A DNA stretch of 64,000 bases from Rhodoferax sp. (GTDB lineage: Bacteria > Pseudomonadota > Gammaproteobacteria > Burkholderiales > Burkholderiaceae_C): NCBI GenBank assembly GCA_031291295.1, contig JARLJI010000080.1, positions 1 through 64,000 on the forward strand, written 5' to 3'. Positions within the stretch are counted from its first letter, which is position 1; the number at the start of each line of letters is the position of its first letter. Below the pieces are notes generated by a model, which saw only the letters and a program-made list of their open reading frames with translations, had not been told where the DNA came from and made no database searches. Made by a program: the position numbers and the translations under genes. Below are positions 10,603-23,966 of this stretch, in pieces.

Positions 10603-11754
10603 TTACAGCGACCGCGCGATCAGGTCTTTCAGGGTTTCGTTAGAACCACCATAGATGCGCGCCACACGCGCGTCCATGTACATCTGGGCAATCGGGTATT
10701 CCGACATGTAGCCATAGCCGCCGAACAGCTGCAGGCAGCGGTCGACAATCTGGCACTGCTTTTCAGAGCCCCACCACTTGGCCATCATCGCATCGTTGGG
10801 TTGCAACGGCTTGCCGTCCACCAAGTCCTTGACGAGGTTGTCGATGAACACCCGGCCGATGCGGGCCTCCGTGGCGCACTCGGCCAGTGTGAATTTGCTG
10901 TTCTGGAAGTCCCACAGCGTCTGGCCCAGCATCTTGCGGTTCTTCGCGTGCTCCAGCGTCAACTCGATCGCGCGCTCGGCGGAGGCAATGCCCACCACGC
11001 CAATGGACAGGCGTTCGCGCACAAAAACATCCATCAACTGGCCGAAGCCCTTGCCCTCAACCCCGCCGATCAGGTTCCCGGCCGGCACGCGCACCTCGTC
11101 CAGGAAGACCTCGCAAGTGTCCAGGCCGTTCTGGCCAATTTTTTCCAGCACCTTGTTGATCTTGAAGCCGGGGGTCTTGCCGGTCTCGACCATGAAGAGG
11201 GAAATACCCTTGGCACCGGCACCTCCGGTGCGCGCCGCCACCAGCGACAGCTCGGCCTGCTTGCCATGAGTGATGAATATTTTGTTGCCGTTGAGCACGT
11301 AATCGTCGCCTTCGCGGCGGGCCGTCGTACGCATGGCCTTCATGTCGGTGCCGGCGTCGGGTTCGGTGATGCAAACCGACAACATCTTGTGGCCGGAGGC
11401 GATGTCGGGCATCCAGCGCAGTAGTTGCTCGTGGGATGCGGTGCCATGGAAAAACCCCGGCCCATTGAGTGCGCCGGGCACAAAACCAAAGGTGGTATCG
11501 CAGATCCGGGCCTGCTCCTCCATCACCACCACTTCGTGGGCAAAAGTAGCGCCCTGTCCACCGTACTCCTGCGGAATGCTCATGCACAGCAAGCCCAGTT
11601 CACCGGCCTTGATCCAGACCTTCCGGTCTATGTGATGCTGCTTGCGGAAACGCTCGGCATGTGGTGCCACTTCTTCTTCAAAAAAACGGCGGGTGGTGGC
11701 GCGCAGCATGTCAAGCTCGCCGGTCATCCAAGGGGAACGGTAGGTCTGGGTCAC
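10603..11754 (-). CDS. Acyl-CoA dehydrogenase
   Basis: This FAD enzyme forms the alpha-beta double bond of an acyl-CoA and passes electrons to ETF. The 383-residue length is standard. Visible are EEYGG-type sequence (IPQEYGGQGA), the signature CITEPDAGTDM, NGNKIFITHG, and QLFGGYGYMSEYPIAQMYMDARVARIYGGSNE at the C-terminus (given here as consecutive family blocks). The C-terminal IYEGT Glu used as base by medium-chain enzymes is Gly (IYGGSNE). E247 in VRERLS lies where long-chain and isovaleryl-CoA dehydrogenases carry their base, so it belongs to that type. It is transcribed toward the TetR gene from a region holding palindrome 2. Confidence 0.92.
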   Translation of the reverse strand: MTQTYRSPWMTGELDMLRATTRRFFEEEVAPHAERFRKQHHIDRKVWIKAGELGLLCMSIPQEYGGQGATFAHEVVVMEEQARICDTTFGFVPGALNGPGFFHGTASHEQLLRWMPDIASGHKMLSVCITEPDAGTDMKAMRTTARREGDDYVLNGNKIFITHGKQAELSLVAARTGGAGAKGISLFMVETGKTPGFKINKVLEKIGQNGLDTCEVFLDEVRVPAGNLIGGVEGKGFGQLMDVFVRERLSIGVVGIASAERAIELTLEHAKNRKMLGQTLWDFQNSKFTLAECATEARIGRVFIDNLVKDLVDGKPLQPNDAMMAKWWGSEKQCQIVDRCLQLFGGYGYMSEYPIAQMYMDARVARIYGGSNETLKDLIARSL

Positions 11755-11852
11755 GGTTATCTCCGGGGTTATGGGCAGCAGCGAACGGTCCGGCCCAGTC
11801 AGTTTTTGGACGGTGCCCGCTGGTTGAAGCGAATTTTGGGCAAGTTAGAGAT

Positions 11853-11882
11853 ATTTGTCAACCAACTGGTTGGTTGACAAAT
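11853..11882. promoter_or_regulatory. TetR-type operator palindrome 2
   Basis: A 30-bp palindrome with one central mismatch shares the core TCAACCAACTGGTTGGTTGA with the site at 8559-8584, differing only at one central base. It lies between the divergent acyl-CoA dehydrogenase (start 11754) and aldehyde dehydrogenase (start 11999) genes. One bound regulator could control both. Confidence 0.75.
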
Positions 11883-11998
11883 TAAAAAAACACCCATACA
11901 GTCAACCCCGCTTCGAACACGAGCTTTGGGCAATGGCCACCGCACCCCGTGGCAGAGCATCGAAGCGGATCACCACAAACCACCAAACAGGAGAAGAC

Positions 11999-13462
11999 AT
12001 GACGAGCAGTTTGTTGAAAGCAACCGACTGGGCTGGTAAAGCACTGGCGGGCGAATGGAAGGCACTGGCGGGCGGACAAATTGAGGTCACCGAACCAGCC
12101 ACGGGTCAACCACTCGGTCGAGTCGCGCGCGCCAACCCCGAGGATGTGCGCCAGAGCTGCGCACAGGCCAGGCAGGCCCAGAAGGCGTGGGCTGCCATGC
12201 CCTACGGTGAACGCGCCAAGGTGTTTCGCAAGGCGGCTGAGTTGCTGGAAGCCAACCGGCAGGAATACGCAACCTGGATCATTCGTGAAACCGGTGGCAT
12301 CCAGCCCAAGGCCATGTTCGAGGTCGACTCGGTCATGCATCACTTGTATGAAGCCGCTGCAATGCTCACCCAGCCCACGGGTCTGGTGTTGCCCAGTCAG
12401 GAGGGTTGCACCAGCATCGCAAGACGCGTTCCGCACGGGGTGGTCGGCGTGATCTCCCCATTCAACTTCCCGTTCCTGCTAAGCACTCGCGCCGTGGCCC
12501 CTGCTCTGGGCGCCGGCAACGCGGTAGTTCTCAAGCCGGATCCACGCACTCCCGTCAGCGGCGGCGTACTGCTGGCGCTGCTGCTCCAAGCCGCCGGCCT
12601 GCCGGAAGGCGTGTTCAACATGCTGCCGGGTGAGGCCGACGCCGGTGAAGCACTGGTGATCGACCCCGATGTGACGATGATTTCCTTCACCGGATCCACC
12701 GCCGTGGGCCGCCGGGTGGGCGAACTGGCCGGCCGCCACCTGAAGAAGGTCGCGCTGGAGCTGGGCGGCAAGAACGCGCTCATCATTCTGGACGACGCCG
12801 ACCTCGAACTGGCCGTATGCGGTGGCTCTTGGGCATCGTGGCTGCATCAAGGGCAAATCTGCATGAGCGCAGGGCGGCATCTGGTGCATAAGGACATGGT
12901 CGAGGCCTACACACAGCAGATGGCCGGAAAAGCCAAGGCGCTGCCCGTGGGCGACCCGCACACTCAACCCGTAGCAATTGGCCCCCTGATCACCGCCAGA
13001 CAGGTGGAGCGCGTGGACCGCATCGTGCAGGAATCCATCAAGATGGGCGCCAGGTTGCTGGCTGGCGGCACTTACAACGGCAAGTTCTACCAACCTACGG
13101 TGCTGGCAAGCGTGACTTCCGTAATGCCGGTGTTTCGCGAAGAGATTTTCGGCCCCGTTGTCTCCATTACCGCATTCAGTTCCGATGCCGAGGCGGTTGC
13201 ACTGGCCAACGACAGCGAATACGGCCTCTCCGCCGGTATCCATACCCGCGACATCGGCCGCGGCATGGCCATTGCCGGGCAACTGTATGTCGGGCTCGTG
13301 CACGTCAACGACCAGACCGTGAACGACGACGGCGTGATGCCCATGGGTGGTCGTGGCGCGTCTGGCAACGGCTCGCGTCACGGCGGCCCCGCCAACTGGG
13401 ACGAATTTACCCAATGGCAATGGACGACTGTCCGAAACACGGCCCCCACTTACCCTCTCTGA
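11999..13462 (+). CDS. Aromatic (benzaldehyde-type, XylC-like) aldehyde dehydrogenase
   Basis: A 487-residue NAD(P)-dependent aldehyde dehydrogenase. Key residues are in place: N156 in SPFNFPF, E254 in ALELGGKNA, and the nucleophile C288 in GQICMS. The C-terminal HVNDQTVNDDGVMPMGGRGASG, then SRHGG, follows the pattern of benzaldehyde dehydrogenases such as XylC, so an aromatic aldehyde is the most likely substrate. ATG 11999 follows ACAGGAGAAG; the upstream in-frame extension to 11855 would run into the operator and is rejected. It leads a collinear run with the Bug protein, MR/MLE enzyme and racemase. Confidence 0.88.
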   Translation: MTSSLLKATDWAGKALAGEWKALAGGQIEVTEPATGQPLGRVARANPEDVRQSCAQARQAQKAWAAMPYGERAKVFRKAAELLEANRQEYATWIIRETGGIQPKAMFEVDSVMHHLYEAAAMLTQPTGLVLPSQEGCTSIARRVPHGVVGVISPFNFPFLLSTRAVAPALGAGNAVVLKPDPRTPVSGGVLLALLLQAAGLPEGVFNMLPGEADAGEALVIDPDVTMISFTGSTAVGRRVGELAGRHLKKVALELGGKNALIILDDADLELAVCGGSWASWLHQGQICMSAGRHLVHKDMVEAYTQQMAGKAKALPVGDPHTQPVAIGPLITARQVERVDRIVQESIKMGARLLAGGTYNGKFYQPTVLASVTSVMPVFREEIFGPVVSITAFSSDAEAVALANDSEYGLSAGIHTRDIGRGMAIAGQLYVGLVHVNDQTVNDDGVMPMGGRGASGNGSRHGGPANWDEFTQWQWTTVRNTAPTYPL

Positions 13463-13505
13463 CCCGACCCCGTCGTACGCTTCCCCCATTGAACAGGAGA
13501 TCACA

Positions 13506-14522
13506 ATGAAAAGAGAATCCAGCAGCCAACGCCTGATTCAAGGCACGAAATCAGTACTAGGGCGCATGCTCATCGCAGCGCTCGGCCTTGCGCTGACCAA
13601 CGTGGGGCTGACCAGCGCCATGGCACAGCCCGGCAAACCCATCGTTAGAGTGCTGGTCGGCTTCCCGCCAGGCGTTGGCACCGACACTTTGGCACGCATC
13701 TATGCGAGAGCCCTTTCGGAGGCCATTGACGTGAACGTCGTGGTGGAAAACCGGCCCGGCGCAGGCGGCCAGATCGCGGCCCAAGTCCTGAAACAAGCCA
13801 CCGCCGAAAGCAACAGTCTGATGCTTACAGTGGACCATCAGGTAGTGATGCTGCCCCTGATCACCAAAACCCCCGGGTTTGACGTAAAAAAGGACTTGGT
13901 CCCGGTCGCCCGCATGGTGAACTTCTATACCTGCTTGGCCGTGCCGGGCAACTCTCCGGTGAAGAACCTGGAGGGCTATATCGACGCGGTCAAAAAGGCG
14001 CCTGAAATGGGCAACTTCGGTATTCCTGCGCCCGGATCGCAACCCCAATTCCTGGGCCTCCTCATCGGCAAGCACTACAAGATTTCAATGAATCCGGTGC
14101 CTTACCGTGGGGCGGCCCCCGCAATTGTCGACCTCATTGGCGGCCAACTCCCCGCAGTGATCGTGCCCTGCGACGGTCTGATCGAACATCGCAAGGCCGG
14201 CAAGGTGCGCGTGCTAGCCATCGCCGCCGAGAAACGCTATCAATTCATGCCCGATGTGCCGACCTTTGCCGAATATGGCTTCACGATGCCCCCGGACAGC
14301 TTCCTGGCCGTCTACGCAGCCAACTCGATGAAGCCCGAACTGCTGCGCCAAATCACGGAAGCTACGCGCAAGATGTTCCAGTCGCCGACGGTCATGGAAA
14401 AGATTGAGAGCACCTTTATGGTGCCCGCTTACGCATCCCCGGAAGAGCTGGGGCACATCGTGGAGAAGTCCACTGAATTCTGGGGCGAACAAGTCCGTCT
14501 GTCCAACTTCCAGGCCCAATAA
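13506..14522 (+). CDS. Bug/TctC-family periplasmic solute-binding protein
   Basis: The 338-residue protein has a signal peptide (hydrophobic LIAALGLALTNVGL, cleavage near SAMA) and the TctC/Bug domain. Family marks are VGFPPGVGTDTLAR near the N-terminus, VVENRPGAGGQIAA, the PYRGAAPAIVDLIGGQ block and DVPTFAEYG. Such proteins bind carboxylates for tripartite tricarboxylate transporters or act in sensing. No TctA/TctB membrane genes are in the window, so it is an orphan, as is usual in Burkholderiales. Its place between an aldehyde dehydrogenase and an MR/MLE enzyme suggests it binds the substrate of this pathway. AGGAG precedes the ATG. Confidence 0.92.
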   Translation: MKRESSSQRLIQGTKSVLGRMLIAALGLALTNVGLTSAMAQPGKPIVRVLVGFPPGVGTDTLARIYARALSEAIDVNVVVENRPGAGGQIAAQVLKQATAESNSLMLTVDHQVVMLPLITKTPGFDVKKDLVPVARMVNFYTCLAVPGNSPVKNLEGYIDAVKKAPEMGNFGIPAPGSQPQFLGLLIGKHYKISMNPVPYRGAAPAIVDLIGGQLPAVIVPCDGLIEHRKAGKVRVLAIAAEKRYQFMPDVPTFAEYGFTMPPDSFLAVYAANSMKPELLRQITEATRKMFQSPTVMEKIESTFMVPAYASPEELGHIVEKSTEFWGEQVRLSNFQAQ

Positions 14523-14552
14523 ATACACGCCACTGACCCAAAAAAGATCGTC

Positions 14553-15721
14553 ATGAAAATCGTCAAAATTGAATGCCTTCCGGTTTCCACGTTGCTGAAA
14601 AAACCGGTAATCATGCCCAACACTCGCATCACATCGATCGACAGCGTGGTATTGAAGATCACGGCCGACGACGGCACAGTCGGCTTCTCCGACTCGGGCG
14701 ATACCTCCTCCTGGTACCGCGGCGAGCTGCAGGAATCGATCATCGCCATGATCGCCAACGTGATCGCGCCGCGCATCCTGCTCGGCGAAGATCCGCGCAA
14801 CATCGAGAAGATCGTTGGCAAAATGGACTTGCTCGTGCGCGACAACAACCAGGCCAAGGCCACGGTGGACTTCGCCCTGCACGACCTCAAGGGCAAGCTG
14901 TTGGGCGTACCCGTCTATCAACTGCTGGGTGGCCGCACGATTGAAGCGGCGCGTCAAGGCTGGGTGTTGTCCGCCGGCAAGCCAGAAGACGTTGCCGCCG
15001 AAGCGGCTTTGGCCAAGAAAACCGGTTTTGCCCTGTTCAAGATGAAGATCGGTTACGGCACCATGGCCGACGACATCGCCATGGTGCATGCCGTACGGGA
15101 TACCGTGGGCGCGGATGCATACCTGACGATCGATGCCAACGGCTTCTGGAGCTACGAAAAGGCCCTGCACATCATCCGCAAGCTCGACTCGTGCGGTCTG
15201 GATCTGGTCGAGCAACCGCTGGCCCACTGGGACATCGAAGGCATGGCCCGCCTGCGCGCCCAAGTGCGCACTCCCATCTACGCCGATGAGTCGGCGCAGG
15301 AGCTGTACAACCTCAAGGAAATCATCGACCGCCGCGCCGCCGATGGCCTTTTCCTCAAGCTGCAAAAGGCCGGCGGCCTGGTCAAGTCTCAGCGCTGGCT
15401 GACGCTGGCCCGCCTGGCCGGCCTGCCGGTGCATTGCGGCTGCATGATCGGCTCCGGCCTGGAGCACAGCCCCTCGGCCCACCTGTGGACCGCCAACGAA
15501 TGGGCCACGCAGGGCCTGAGCGAATCGATTGGGCCGCTGATGATCCACGGCACAATGGAGAGCAAGAACATCGAGCCCGGTACCGACATTGCGCTGAACA
15601 TTCCGCGCTTTGAAGCTGGTTTGGCCTACCCCAACGAAGGCCCGGGCTTTGGCATTGACCTGAACGAGGCGTTCCTGGTGAGCAACAAGACTGCCGGCAA
15701 GGAAGGCCGCACGGTGAGCGT

Positions 15722-15725
<4 letters not shown>
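14553..15725 (+). CDS. Mandelate racemase/muconate lactonizing enzyme family protein
   Basis: An enolase-superfamily enzyme of 390 residues. The capping domain (1-130) is followed by the TIM barrel with K163/K165 in LFKMKIG and metal ligands D194 (TIDANGFWS), E220 (LVEQPL) and D245 (ADESAQ). K269 or K272 in LFLKLQKAGG sits where MLE-type members have a second general base. H294 in LPVHCGCMIGSG is nearby. It probably abstracts the alpha proton of a carboxylate (racemisation, epimerisation, dehydration or cycloisomerisation); the substrate is unknown. Its stop overlaps the GTG of the next gene (GTGA), indicating translational coupling to the CoA-racemase-like gene. Confidence 0.92.
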
Positions 15726-18113
<2,388 letters not shown>

Positions 18114-18131
18114 CCGGGTTCGAGCGGCCGT

Positions 18132-18857
18132 TCAACATCCCAACGAGTCGGCCAGCGCCAGAAAGTCGCGCGCATGCAGCGTATTGCGCGGGTCGGGCGA
18201 GACATCCTTCGGCGCGGCGCGTCCCAATTCTGCGGGGCGCTCGATGTAAGCCGTCTTCAGGCCGCAGGCGCGCGCCGCCGCCAGATCGTCGTGGTGCGCC
18301 GCCACCAGCATGACTTCTTCAGGGGCAACGTCGAAGACCTTGGCGGCTCCGAGGTAGACGGCCGGGTCGGGCTTGTACTTCCTGAAGACCTCGGCGGACA
18401 GGATGCAGTCCCACGGCAGGCCGGCCCGTTTCGCCATGTCGGTCAGCAGGCCGATGTTGCCGTTGGACAGCGTGCAAATGGTGTATTTCGATTTGAGCCG
18501 GCGCAGGCCTTCGACCGTATCGGGCCAGGCGTCGAGCCGGTGCCACGCCTTGTTGAGGTGGCGCTTTTGCGCTTGCGTGAGGTGCGTGACGCGGAACTGG
18601 TCGAGGACATCGTCCAGGATCAGGCGGTGCAGGTCGTCGATCAGCGTCCAGCCCAGCTCGCCCGACATCACACGGCGCATCGCCGGCTGGTAGCCCGCAC
18701 GCCAGGCCAGCGCAAATTCGCCGGCGTCCACGGCCAGTCCCAACGCAGCGACTTCGCGCGCGATGCCGCCATGCCAGTCGACCACCGTTCCGAACACATC
18801 GAACGCCAGCACCTTGAGCGATTCACATCCCGCAGAAGCCATATTTTTACCCCGCAT
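18132..18857 (-). CDS. Haloacid dehalogenase, type II (HAD superfamily)
   Basis: The 241-residue protein has HAD motif I (AFDVFGTVVDW, Asp nucleophile), motif II as TLSNGN, motif III Lys in FRKYKPDP, and motif IV near VAAHHDDLAAA. Length and the VFGTVVDWHGGI pattern match type II (S)-2-haloacid dehalogenases, which hydrolyse L-2-haloacids. In organisms without halogenated substrates related enzymes act as general phosphatases, so the natural substrate is open. The start may be ATG 18857 or 18842 (MASAG). It is convergent with tgt (18 bases apart) and divergent from the EF-G gene. Confidence 0.88.
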   Translation of the reverse strand: MRGKNMASAGCESLKVLAFDVFGTVVDWHGGIAREVAALGLAVDAGEFALAWRAGYQPAMRRVMSGELGWTLIDDLHRLILDDVLDQFRVTHLTQAQKRHLNKAWHRLDAWPDTVEGLRRLKSKYTICTLSNGNIGLLTDMAKRAGLPWDCILSAEVFRKYKPDPAVYLGAAKVFDVAPEEVMLVAAHHDDLAAARACGLKTAYIERPAELGRAAPKDVSPDPRNTLHARDFLALADSLGC

Positions 18858-18919
18858 AAGGAACGCGAGTATTGTCCGGTAAACACGCGCGCCTGTACGC
18901 GGCGTGCAAGGAGATTGTC

Positions 18920-21028
<2,109 letters not shown>

Positions 21029-21050
21029 GCCGGCCCTGGCCCGTGCACGC

Positions 21051-23210
21051 TCAAAAATGCTTGGTCAGACTCGCGTAGATGCTGCGCCGCAGTCCGTATT
21101 GCGGCGCACCGACGCCGACGCCCGTGCCGTCGCGCAGCAGATAGGTTTTGTCGAACAGGTTCATCAGTGAGATGCGCCCCTGCAGGTCGCCCTCGGCCTG
21201 CTTCCAGGTATGCACGAATGCCGCGTTGACGACAGCGTAGCTCGGCAGGGCCGCACCGTTGGGCACGCCATCGGCGGGGGTTCTGCGCAGCCCGCTGCCA
21301 AAAATCATGTCGCTGCTGATCTGGTTGTCGCCAAACCGGTAGCTGGTGCCCGCCGACACCGTGTACGTCTGGTCGTGATCGAGGTAAATGTAGTGATTGG
21401 CAATGTAGGCCAGCTCAGCCGCGCCGAACAGGGACTGGCCTGAAATGATGTCGGCCCCCTGGGCCTTCTGGTACGCAAAATTCACATAACTGGCCCAGTG
21501 CGCATCGTTGTACCGGGCCGATAGTTCGAGTCCTTGTGCATAGCCTTTGGCGTAGTTGAAGGGGGACAGGATCAGCGCCTGCCCGAACTGGCCTTCGTCC
21601 AGCAGGTTCCTGATGTTCTTGTAGTACGCATCGGCCGACAGCGTGAGCCTGTCGTTGACCTTGTGCGAGGCGCCGACATCGAAGTAATCGGTACGCTCCG
21701 CCTTCACCGGATCGGAGGTGCTGACCTCGGGCTGGTTGGTGGTGCCGGTATAAAGATTGATGCTTGACTGCGAGGCCAGCTCCTGCGGCGGCGGCGTGAA
21801 GTAGTGCGCGTAGCCGGCGTGCAGCGCAGTCGCTGGCGTCCACTGGTACGCCATGTTGACGCGCGGGCTGAGCTGGTGCTCCGTCGTGTAGGCGTTCACG
21901 GCATCGAAGCGAAGCCCGTAGTTGATCGTCAACTTCGGATTCAGCCGCCATTCGTCCTGCGCGTACAGGCTGAACAGCTGCCCGATCTTGCCGGAGTTGT
22001 CGACAATGGTCTCGGGAACATTGCTGGTCTGGTTGCCGTTGGCGTCAGCCGGAAAGACCGCCACCGAGTTGTCGCTTCGCGTGGCCTGGCGCGTGTAGGC
22101 GGAGCCAACGCGCAGCGTATGGTCGGGATTGGTCTTGTACGACGCATCGAATTGCAGGCCATTGGCGGTGTTCGACCGCAACGTGTTGGAGGCGACGCCG
22201 TTGTAGATCAGGTCGCCCACCGGATCGGGCAGGAAGTGCAGGTCCGAGTACTGGCGGAACGCCGAAATCTGGTAATCGAGCTTGTCCAGGGTTTTCTGGA
22301 ACGACAGCACGGCAAACCGGTTGACTTCGGTTTGCTGCTCGCGCACATCGGACGATGGCAAGGCGTTGAATCCGGTGGCCAGATCGCTGTACCCCGCCAA
22401 CGAAAAACCCGGCGCCTGATCGGGATTGGTGGGGATCTGGAATTTCCCGTTGTAGGTGCCGAACATGAAGCCGATGCGGGTGCTGTCGTCCACAAAATAG
22501 GAGAAGTTGCCAAACGTCTTGCCCTGGCGCGTGTGGTCGTTTTGCGGGTTCAAGGTGGGCTGCGGATTCTCGATGCCGTTGTCGTTCGACACCAGGCTGC
22601 CCGACAGGTAGTAGCTGAGGTTGCCTTTGGCGCCGTAGATCGTCGCGTCTTCGTCCATCGTGTTGTGGCTGCCGACCATCAGCCCCAGCGAACCGCCCGA
22701 TTTGGCCAGCCCCTCGTTGGTCTGGATATCGACGATGCCCGCCGTGCGCAGGCCGTATTGCGCCGGCAGCGCACCAGTCAGAAAGTCTATCGACTGCACA
22801 TAGCGCGTATCGATCGACTGGCCAAAGCCCGAGATGCTCTCCGGCAGGACAACGCCATCAATACGGTATTGCACGTTGGCATGGTCGTCGCGGACGTGGA
22901 TGGAACCCGAGCCGGTCGAGTCCTTCGAGACGCCGGGCATGGTCAACAGAACATCGTCAAACGACGTGGCAGCGCCCTGCCCCAGCGCGTCGATGCGCTG
23001 GCTGTCGATTTTGTACACCGTGGTGCCCACTTGCGGGGACAGATTGATGCCGGCTTTTGGGGACTTCTGGACCGTGACATCCACCGTGGACAGCGTGCCG
23101 GTCGCGTCAGGCTCGGCCGGCGTATCACCCGGCGGCGCGGCCCACGCGCCCAGGCCGGCGAACATGCCCGACAGACAAAAAACAAGCGGGCGCAATTTAA
23201 ACGAATGCAT
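21051..23210 (-). CDS. TonB-dependent outer-membrane receptor
   Basis: The 719-residue protein has a signal peptide (MHSFKLRPLVFCLSG, cleavage near AWAAPP). A plug domain follows (SFDDVLLTMPGVSKDSTGSGSIHVRDDHANVQYRIDGVVLPE spread over residues 80-125) and then a long beta-barrel ending in RRSIYASLTKHF, with a terminal Phe as required for BAM assembly. ATG 23210 follows GGAGG. A DUF2946 gene lies 91 bases upstream on the same strand. The pairing with DUF2946 recurs at 27.6-30.4 kb beside a copper chaperone, so metal (copper) transport is a reasonable guess. It converges on the EF-G gene. Confidence 0.92.
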   Translation of the reverse strand: MHSFKLRPLVFCLSGMFAGLGAWAAPPGDTPAEPDATGTLSTVDVTVQKSPKAGINLSPQVGTTVYKIDSQRIDALGQGAATSFDDVLLTMPGVSKDSTGSGSIHVRDDHANVQYRIDGVVLPESISGFGQSIDTRYVQSIDFLTGALPAQYGLRTAGIVDIQTNEGLAKSGGSLGLMVGSHNTMDEDATIYGAKGNLSYYLSGSLVSNDNGIENPQPTLNPQNDHTRQGKTFGNFSYFVDDSTRIGFMFGTYNGKFQIPTNPDQAPGFSLAGYSDLATGFNALPSSDVREQQTEVNRFAVLSFQKTLDKLDYQISAFRQYSDLHFLPDPVGDLIYNGVASNTLRSNTANGLQFDASYKTNPDHTLRVGSAYTRQATRSDNSVAVFPADANGNQTSNVPETIVDNSGKIGQLFSLYAQDEWRLNPKLTINYGLRFDAVNAYTTEHQLSPRVNMAYQWTPATALHAGYAHYFTPPPQELASQSSINLYTGTTNQPEVSTSDPVKAERTDYFDVGASHKVNDRLTLSADAYYKNIRNLLDEGQFGQALILSPFNYAKGYAQGLELSARYNDAHWASYVNFAYQKAQGADIISGQSLFGAAELAYIANHYIYLDHDQTYTVSAGTSYRFGDNQISSDMIFGSGLRRTPADGVPNGAALPSYAVVNAAFVHTWKQAEGDLQGRISLMNLFDKTYLLRDGTGVGVGAPQYGLRRSIYASLTKHF

Positions 23211-23301
23211 GAACAAACCTCCGGAACCATGGCAAACAGGACACCAGCGATGCGCCGGCGTCAGACGAAACTACTTCAGGAAATGGCCGTTTCCGGCGCG
23301 C

Positions 23302-23658
23302 TCAGAAGGTTCGCGCGGGAGGTCCGCAGATGCACGGGAAGGGCACCGCCGCTGCGTGGTGCAGAGGGGCCGTGGGGGTCCGCTCGAGCGCGTAGAGCAG
23401 GACATAGGAGGCAACGGGGACGGCGACGGGAAGCACCGTGTCGGAGACCGCATGCACCACCGCGGCACAAATCGCGCAGTCGCGGTCTTCGCCCGCCGGA
23501 TGATGGTGGGTCGCCGCGGTGGACACGAGCAGCGTAAACGCGAGCGCCACCACCACAGCCAGCCAGCGCCACGCGCCGGCGCGACGGCGCACAAGGTCGA
23601 GGAGATTGACGGGCCGGCGGGCAGTTTCAGTCACGCGGGAATTATGGCAGCAACGCAT
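23302..23658 (-). CDS. DUF2946-like membrane protein
   Basis: A 118-residue protein with one N-terminal hydrophobic segment (WLAVVVALAFTLLVS), a His cluster plus CxxC (THHHPAGEDRDCAICAAV) and a second hydrophobic segment (VLPVAVPVASYVLL). Size and the Cys/His layout match DUF2946, a family often found beside TonB receptors and copper proteins. The His/Cys motif could bind a metal. The start may be ATG 23658 or GTG 23634. It probably forms an operon with the receptor downstream. Function is not established. Confidence 0.6.
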   Translation of the reverse strand: MRCCHNSRVTETARRPVNLLDLVRRRAGAWRWLAVVVALAFTLLVSTAATHHHPAGEDRDCAICAAVVHAVSDTVLPVAVPVASYVLLYALERTPTAPLHHAAAVPFPCICGPPARTF

Positions 23659-23766
23659 GACGCTTCGGTCACGCGATCAACGCGAGCATGGGCCGCTGGC
23701 GCGACGCCGCCGTTGCGGCTGCCCCATTGCTGCTGCGCTTGCCAGCGTCTTTTCCGGAGAGCGGAC

Positions 23767-23946
23767 ATGAGTGAAACCGATCTTGAGCTGACCTACACTG
23801 AACTGGCAGAATGCATCGGCCGTATTGGCGAAAACAAAACCTCCCTGCTGCTGGCAACGCTGGCGCTGGATCTGTTGAGCCAACAGGCGGATGCCAAAAC
23901 CGCGCTCGCGCACATTTTGCAGGCCGAGCGGCTGGCCAACACCTGA
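23767..23946 (+). CDS. Small hypothetical protein, 59 residues
   Basis: A short acidic, largely helical frame, MSETDLELTYTELAECIGRI at its N-terminus, with GGAG nine bases before the ATG. Alanine/leucine-rich helices follow (SLLLATLALDLLSQ, TALAHILQAERLA). No known domain is recognised. It lies 20 bases upstream of the Bug-protein gene on the same strand, so it may be its leader cistron. The ribosome site and protein-like composition support it being real; without comparison it remains tentative. Confidence 0.55.
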   Translation: MSETDLELTYTELAECIGRIGENKTSLLLATLALDLLSQQADAKTALAHILQAERLANT

Positions 23947-23966
23947 TTCATTTTTGAAAGAAACCC

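Noticed and set aside
21804-23537. 577-codon plus-strand frame opposite the first TonB receptor
   Set aside because: Antisense shadow; no ribosome site or recognisable protein feature.
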